DNA from: Flaccisagitta enflata
Taxonomy: Eukaryota; Chaetognatha; Sagittoidea; Aphragmophora
Direction of reading: 5' to 3'
NCBI GenBank assembly: GCA_965153355.1
Contig: OZ231128.1
Coordinates: forward strand, 46,624,001 to 46,688,000
DNA: 64,000 bases
The position numbers were made by a program, and so were the translations under genes. Positions 58,597 to 64,000 of this stretch are shown here, piece after piece; within the stretch, counting starts at the first letter, position 1; each line of letters begins with the position of its first letter. Below the pieces are notes generated by a model that ran no database searches, had not been told where the DNA came from, and saw only the letters and a list, made by a program, of their open reading frames with translations.

Positions 58597-59099
58597 ATGT
58601 CATACAATTGCATAGTCATCCATAACTTTTGATATTTTGAATACCAATATCAAAGCATCTAACCAAGATACAAAAAAAATGTGATAATTCTACCACCACC
58701 CATCAAGAAAAAACAGCAATGTCTTCCACTTGTTATGGAGGTTAGATTAGAATATTTAACTCAGCTCCATGAAATTTTGCTGAACGAAATCGGAGCTTAT
58801 TTGCTGCTTGTAACTTCTTGCAGAATTGATCTATCTGGTCTCAAAACCAAATGGCTTCGTTTTCTTTCATCTAAGTTGGCGTGATAGAGCCTGTGCACTT
58901 TATTTTTTATGAAAGCCACATCGTGACCTCGCCCGGTCTGCACATTTGTGCTTTTGTCTTCAGATCAATGAAATTGGATTCTAAAGAAAGACATTGCGCA
59001 CTCTCTCGGTATCAGTCTTTATTCTCATCTGCGCTTTTGGAACCTCCAAAAAGGAGATCATTTGTTTGCGGAAACTTCCATTTGATGCAACACTTTCTT

Positions 59100-59426
59100 T
59101 TTACAAGAACCAAGTTTATAGGATATAATTGATCTAAAATAAAAATATTTCAAAAAATTTTTATGGCTTAAAATTTCAAGAAAAAATTATGTCATACTTA
59201 TTTCATTGACTAAGAACCTTATTCATATTTTTTTTTCTAATCTATAAGAACGTTAAGGCTTGAAATTGCTCCAAATTCAAGAACATTGTAGTTTTTTTAT
59301 TAGTAGCTATCTCTTTAAAAGGCTTCGACCAAAAACTGACATTCTTAAAAGTGTATAAAAACATTAAGGCTCAGATATAGAAAAAATTTCTATTACTCTT
59401 GAATCCGTTATAGCCGGGTTTTACTG
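59100..59426 (-). mobile_element. pogo-like terminus and related AT-rich repeat
   Basis: On the minus strand a TA at 59427-59428 is followed by CAGTAAAACCCGGCTATAAC and GGATTC. The interior shares AAGAACATTGTAGTTTTTTT and TTCGAC blocks with 20130-20340. From 58600 to 59980 no gene is seen. Confidence 0.55.
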
Positions 59427-59984
59427 TATAAGAATATTGCAAGCTTCAAAAAGAATGAATACATGAATATTCTTACTTTATTTGCTTAAAAAACTGCAGT
59501 AATCAATCAGAATTGTGGAAGTGATATTATTTGATTATAACAATTGATTTCAATCACTCTTACATAAAAATTTGAATTGTTTATAATTAATATTTTGATT
59601 CTCATATTCACTCAATTGATAATCAGAGTTAGGTAACCGGATAATAAAACATTCCTGTATAAGCTGGTGATCAAAAAAAAAACAACATAAGAACGATCTG
59701 AGCCTCAAACCGCTATAAAAAAAAACACTTAGCCGTAGAAAAAAATAATATGTTCTTATAAAAACAAATGAGTGTAAAGTGGAAATTGTTGATATTTCAA
59801 AAAAATTTATGGAAACATTTCTGTAAAACATTTTTACATAATCATAATTGTATTATACAACTTTTGATTAAAATATCTAAGAAATTAAGATTTTTTGATT
59901 TTATTATTGAAGTCTAACTTCTGATGAAAATATATTTAGCAGCATATATATCTTACATTTGTCCACAAATGGGTTGTGAACTTG

Positions 59985-60824
59985 TGATAGAGCAAAGATG
60001 AAAATAGCAGCCCAAAGGCAGTAAGTGGTCAGCGGTACCCGTGCCCTGCTTGAGTAGAAAGTGATGAAGGTTGAGAGGGAGCAGGGCAGCGGCCCCGAAG
60101 GGGACGAAGTCCTGTAGAACACAGGGGGAATCTGTCCGTCCGTCCATCCGTTTGTCCGTCCATCCGTCCTGTTTGCCTTCCTTCTGTCCAGGATGCCCTG
60201 TTATTCAAATTTTCATTGAATATCAAGAAGAACTGACAAAAGGCAGAATATGGACAATGGTACCCTTGCCATTTTTGTATAGTTTGTAGGTTAAGTTGAG
60301 GCAGGAGCAGGCCAGGATCTGGGTCTCTGAGGCCAGAATCTGGGTCTCAGAGACCAATTTCTTGGTCTCAGAGGCAAGGATTTCAGTTTCTGAGGTCAGG
60401 ATTTGGTCCTCTGAGGCTAGGATTTAGGTCTTTTAGGCCAGCACCTAGGTCTTGGAGGTCAGAATCTGGGTCCCAAAGGTCAGGATCTGGGTCTCTAAGG
60501 CTTGGATGTGGGTTTTTGGAGCCAGAATCTAAGTTAAAGGGGCCAAGATGATGCCAGAATTCAGGTTTTCTAGCCAGATAAGGCCCATTTTACCTGGTCT
60601 TAGGCCATTTTGCCTGGATTTGGCCAATTTTGGGCGGATTTGGACCATTTTGCTCGGATTTGGGCCATACAGTTTGGATTTGGGCCCCAAAGGAGACGAA
60701 GCCGAGGGTGGGGTGGGGGGGGGGGGGACGGACGGACGGACGGACGGACGGACGGACAGACGGACGGACAGATTCCCCCTGTGTTCTACAGGACTTTGTC
60801 CCCTTCAGGGCCGCTGCCCAAAAA
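59985..60824 (+). mobile_element. complete GCH element
   Basis: The outer end CAGCCCAAAGGCAG is followed by GGTCAGCGGTACCCGTGCCC, the outer stem and GC hairpin, and GACGAAGTCCTGTAGAACAC. GGCCAGGATCTGGGTCTCTGA-like 20-21 bp units fill 60305-60560, and the (GGAC)n tract is at 60728-60770. The inverted terminus ends GGGCCGCTGCCC. Confidence 0.75.
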
Positions 60825-61312
60825 AGAAGCAAAATCTAAACCTGCTGCCTTTCTTTTACTCCCACCCTCCTCTCCCTCCTCCCTTACCCCCCCCCCCTTT
60901 CCCTCGATCAAACTGATTCATATGTCATAATGTTTTGGATTGTATTGTTGAATATATGTATACTAGGTTGGACGAAGAACCACGATCTCGGAAATCTGTC
61001 TTGCTTATACAAGTGAGGCGTTCAGGGACATGTACAAGGAAGTTCTATCAAGTTTTAGGGCCACAGAGTAAGAAGAACTGTGGTCGTGCCACCCCCCCTT
61101 CTCCAGCTCATTTTTCTTTCTTTTTTTGTGTTTTTTCTTTAGTTGATTAATTGCCGGCAAAAGGGCCATATTCTAATTTCCATGACTTCCCCCTTGTAGA
61201 GTAGTAGCAGGGATGCAGGAGAAAGGATTTAGAGGGTCCCAGGGGCATTTGGGCAGGGGCAGTAATTAAAATTGATTTTTTTTCTTCTGTGGTTCTAAAT
61301 TGCAGGTATACC

Positions 61313-61470
61313 TTTTTAGTTGCGGACACGCAACTGTACACCGTGCCCTGCCAGTTGGTCTATAGGTTCATCTGTCCATCCATAGGTCACAATTTTGAAT
61401 TGCCAGCGGTTTTTGCATTACTGCCCCTGCCCAGCCATCTGTGACAGTCCTGCTGCATGTCTGGCTTTGT
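61313..61470 (+). mobile_element. AHP copy, AGTTGCGGACA subtype
   Basis: The hairpin AGTTGCGGACACGCAACT is followed by GTACACCGTGCCC, a decayed GTCC tract and a decayed arm copy ATCTGTGAC. The end is GTCTGGCTTTGTC. Confidence 0.8.
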
Positions 61471-61743
61471 CATAACTGAGAGGCTTGCATTACGTTTCAT
61501 AAAATTTCCTACTTAATTTCGGAATCAGTTATGATGTCAACAGGTATACAGCTAAAATTTTTCAGTAAATTGTATTAATAACATGAAGTGACCAATAAGA
61601 ATCAATGTTGTAATTATTTTGGCAAACCATGTAAGTCACTTATCAATTAGGTCATCAACCTGATGATCAATACACTCCAACGATTTCTTAACTCCTCCTG
61701 TTTCAGTTACCTAGCGTTCCTTTTTTTATTCTCCTTTCTCCTT

Positions 61744-61925
61744 TTTTAGTTGCGTGCACGCAACTCTATGACCCACTCTGTCACTCAGTCTGTCGGTGGG
61801 TCCATCGGTCCATCACGCTTAGCTTATTTTTGCCATTTTACGTTGTTTTAAGTCATTTTAAGTCATTTCATATTTTGTCTTTTAGTCTTGACAACTGCAT
61901 GCGACTTAGAGAAGTTGGCCTTGTT
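61744..61925 (+). mobile_element. AHP copy, AGTTGCGTGCA stem
   Basis: The hairpin AGTTGCGTGCACGCAACT is followed by a GTCC tract, TTTTAAGTCA units (10 bp), the arm copy GCATGCGACT and GTTGGCCTTGTT. The arm copy still has the AGTCGC form, so stem and copy are partly out of step here. Confidence 0.85.
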
Positions 61926-61967
61926 TTCTTATTTCTTTTTTCAATTTGTTTCCTCTTCTTCTTCCTC

Positions 61968-62076
61968 TTTTTAGTTGCGGACACACAACTCTATAAAAGG
62001 CTTTGTACGTCTATCAGTTGGTCCGTTGGTGTGTAGTGATCGAATAAAAAAATCGGGAAAACAAGCATACTAAATA
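61968..62076 (+). mobile_element. AHP copy cut by a GCH element
   Basis: AGTTGCGGACACACAACT is followed by AAAGGCTTTGTACG and GGGAAAACAAGCAT, which also occurs inside the copy at 40628-40830. It stops where the GCH starts. Confidence 0.8.
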
Positions 62077-62625
62077 CTTTTTGGGCAGCGGCCCCAAAGG
62101 GCCGATGTCCTGTAGGACACAGGGGTGAATTTCCAGACGTCCTTACGTCCGTACGTCCCCCCCCCCGCTAAAGCTTTGAGCCTCAAATTCCATTGAATAA
62201 CATGGAAAATTGAAGAAATGCAAAATTCCCATTGAATAACATAAAAAAATAACAAAAAATGCAAAAATGTGAGATTCCATTGAATAACATGGGAAATTTA
62301 TCAGAAGTTGAAAATATGTGAAATCCCTACTAAATAACATGGAAAATTGATAGAATTATGAAATAAATGCAGAATTCAGATCCAATAGCATGGAAAATTG
62401 ACAAAAATATTGAAAAAGATGCAATGTTCTCATTAAATAACATAGAAAATAACCCCAAAGCCTAAAGGCCTTCTCAGGATGTCTGGAAATTCACCCTTGT
62501 GTCCTACAGGACATCGGCCCTTTGGGGCCGCTGCCCTGCTCTCATCTCACTTCTTCAGCTGATCACTCCAAGCAGGGCATTGGGTACCGCTGACCATGTG
62601 CGATCCTTGGATGACTAGTTGTGTA
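62077..62625 (+). mobile_element. complete GCH element with ~60 bp internal repeats
   Basis: The inverted termini of about 65 bp are very similar (GGGCAGCGGCCCCAAAGGGC to CCAGACGTCC, and its inverse 62470-62535). The interior is five units of CATTGAATAACATGGAAAAT. The tail is CCGCTGACCATGTGCGATCC. Confidence 0.85.
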
Positions 62626-62705
62626 TGCTTGAGGAGGGGCTGAGGTGTAGATGGGGGTTGGAAGCCCCTGCCAACCCATCCGCAACAATGTTGTGACCCC
62701 TCATC
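62625..62705 (+). mobile_element. AHP inner end fragment
   Basis: GCCCCTGCCAACCCATCCGC then TTGTGACCCCTCATCACTT resembles the AACAAGTGAC-type end at 55240-55290. Confidence 0.6.
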
Positions 62706-62707
62706 AC

Positions 62708-63455
62708 TTTTTGGGCAGTGGCCCTGAAGGGGACGAAGTCCTGTAGAACACAGGGGACTTTCATTTTTATGTCCGTTTGTTTGTCCATTTGGTCGTTCCC
62801 CAAGGCCCTCTCAGGGCTAATATCTGCCCTGTCAGGGCTGAAATCTACCCTCCCAGGCCTGAAATCTGCCCTCTCAGGTCTTGAATCTGCTTTCTCAGGC
62901 CTTGAATTTGCCCTGTCTGGCCTAAAATCTGCTCTCTCAGGTCTCAAATCTGCTCTCTCAGGCCCTCTTTGACCTTGAATCTGTTTTCGCAGGCCTTGAA
63001 TTTGCCCTGTCTTGCCTGAAATCTGCTCTCTCAGGTCTGAAATCTGCTCTCTCAGGCCCTCTCAGGCCTTGAAACTGTATTCTCAGGCCTTGAATTTGCC
63101 CTGTCTGGCCTAAAATCTGCTCTCTCAGGTCTGAAATTTGCTCTCTCTGGCCCTCTACGGCCTTAGATCTGCCTTCTCAGATTCAAGGCATGAGAGGGCA
63201 GATTTCAGGCCTGAGAGGGTAGATTTCAGCCCAGAGAGAACAGATTTCAGGCCTGAGAGGGCCTGGGGAGATGGACAGACAGACAGATGGACAGACAGAC
63301 GGACGGACAGACAGACGAATGAATAAACAAACGGACCAATGAAAGTCCCCAATGTTTTAAAGGAATTTCTCCTTTGGGGCCGCTCCCCTGTTTCCCCTCC
63401 AAAGACAATCATGCGAAGCAGGGCAACGGGTATCGCTCATATTGCCCTTGGGCGA
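62708..63455 (+). mobile_element. GCH element, GACGAAGTCC subtype
   Basis: TTTTTGGGCAGTGGCCCTGAA is followed by 21 bp CTGCTCTCTCAGGTCTGAAAT units to 63180. The centre inversion is at 63181-63190, then the other arm and a GGACAGAC tract. A decayed right terminus and the outer stem with GCAACGGGTATCGC and TTGCCCTTGGGCGAGC complete it. Confidence 0.75.
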
Positions 63456-63459
63456 GCTG

Positions 63460-64000
63460 TTCTCATTTTTACTTGTTCTTACCCTTGACACGCAAGATTT
63501 GAGAAAGCTGGTAAAAAAAAAATATTTGGAGGTGCTGAAAAAAAAGTCATTCCTGCACAAAATTGCATGGAGAATCCATTTTTTGGAGTTTCAAGGCCCT
63601 ACGAGGGGCTCTTAGAAACGCACCCCAACACTTGCTGAAAAGAACTGATCAGTAAATGTAGTGCTAGGGTACCTCAGAACAGAAAAAAAGAATATTGCTC
63701 ATTTTTAACATCTTCAATTCAATTTTTGAGCTTCTTGGGCCCTATTTGGGGCTGCTTGGGTTCTCTATCTCCCATTGAAATGACTTCAACTCCATATCCT
63801 TGCCCTGGCACCCCTGTGATGGTCTCGCAAGGAGATGGCGGGAACAAGTGTATTAGACCCTTTTTTGGGAGATTATTCAATTAGAAATTGAGAAAATTAA
63901 CATGGTAGAGGATGGACTTAAGAGTAAGGGGGGGGGGGTGGCACGACCACAATTTTTTCCACTCCATGGTCTTAACACTTGATAGTAGCTCTTAGTCAGT
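63460..64000. other. no recognised gene
   Basis: Complex sequence. At 63926-63990 it contains an inverted copy of the block at 61044-61103 (CTATCAAGT...GTGGTCGTGCCACCCCCC). Confidence 0.5.

Noticed and set aside
58681-59132. two overlapping plus-strand open frames of 67 and 83 codons
   Set aside because: No splice borders, motif or codon pattern supports them; they lie between a Tc1 remnant and a pogo-like end.
60960-61071. possible plus-strand exon with ...TACTAG|G and ACAGA|GTAAGA borders
   Set aside because: Part of the block is repeated in reverse at 63930-63990, so it is probably dispersed repeat and not a unique exon.

Overview
The window looks like non-coding-rich nuclear DNA of an invertebrate animal. 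The grounds are spliced exons with GT/AG borders, a tRNA-headed SINE, a non-LTR retrotransposon tail, Tc1/pogo- and CMC-type DNA transposon remnants, and very dense microsatellites. No bacterial, organellar or viral gene was seen. The species cannot be told from the sequence.

Genes. One gene can be assembled from exons alone, on the minus strand and running right to left: exon 1 at 46333-46587, exon 2 at 27866-28014, exon 3 at 26248-26356, exon 4 at 23154-23307 and a terminal exon at 18455-20083. All four junctions keep the reading frame, giving a predicted protein of about 764 residues. It has four hydrophobic segments followed by a long low-complexity C-terminal tail with six 18-residue repeats, polyQ and polyG. 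I do not recognise the family. A second possible gene starts at the left edge (699-924, minus): a signal-peptide-like first exon with a strong donor.

Repeats. Two dispersed families dominate, and I give them working names. AHP elements start AACAAGG and end in a hairpin plus TAAAAA. They are about 130-280 bp (one expanded to 1.4 kb), with about 26 full or partial copies. They contain a GGAC/GACC tetranucleotide tract and an internal copy of one hairpin arm, and at least four subtypes change the stem and the internal copy together. GCH elements are 0.4-1.2 kb, with GC-rich inverted termini (GGGCAGCGGCCCC) and arms made of 20-21 bp tandem repeats that invert at the centre, so a whole element is a giant hairpin.

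Other mobile DNA includes two foldback elements with the same apex, several TA-flanked TIR elements (53356-53956, 15636-16007, 57997-58596), four pogo-like ends, a 2.3 kb CACTA/Chapaev-like element inserted into a Tc1-like transposase pseudogene (33.4-36.1 kb), an LTR-less retrotransposon tail (9060-9570), and a SINE family including an inverted tandem array (36583-37787). A ~190 bp satellite occurs at 9.0-13.7 kb.

Layout: 0-1 kb possible exon; 1-6 kb GCH cluster; 7.9-8.5 kb foldback; 9-14 kb satellite, LINE, GCH and SINE; 14-18 kb AHP, MITE and pyrimidine tracts; 18-46.6 kb the gene with introns filled by AHP copies and microsatellites; 47-55 kb AT-rich DNA with foldback and MITE elements; 56.3-57.7 kb expanded AHP; 58-60 kb Tc1 remnant; 60-63.5 kb GCH and AHP copies.
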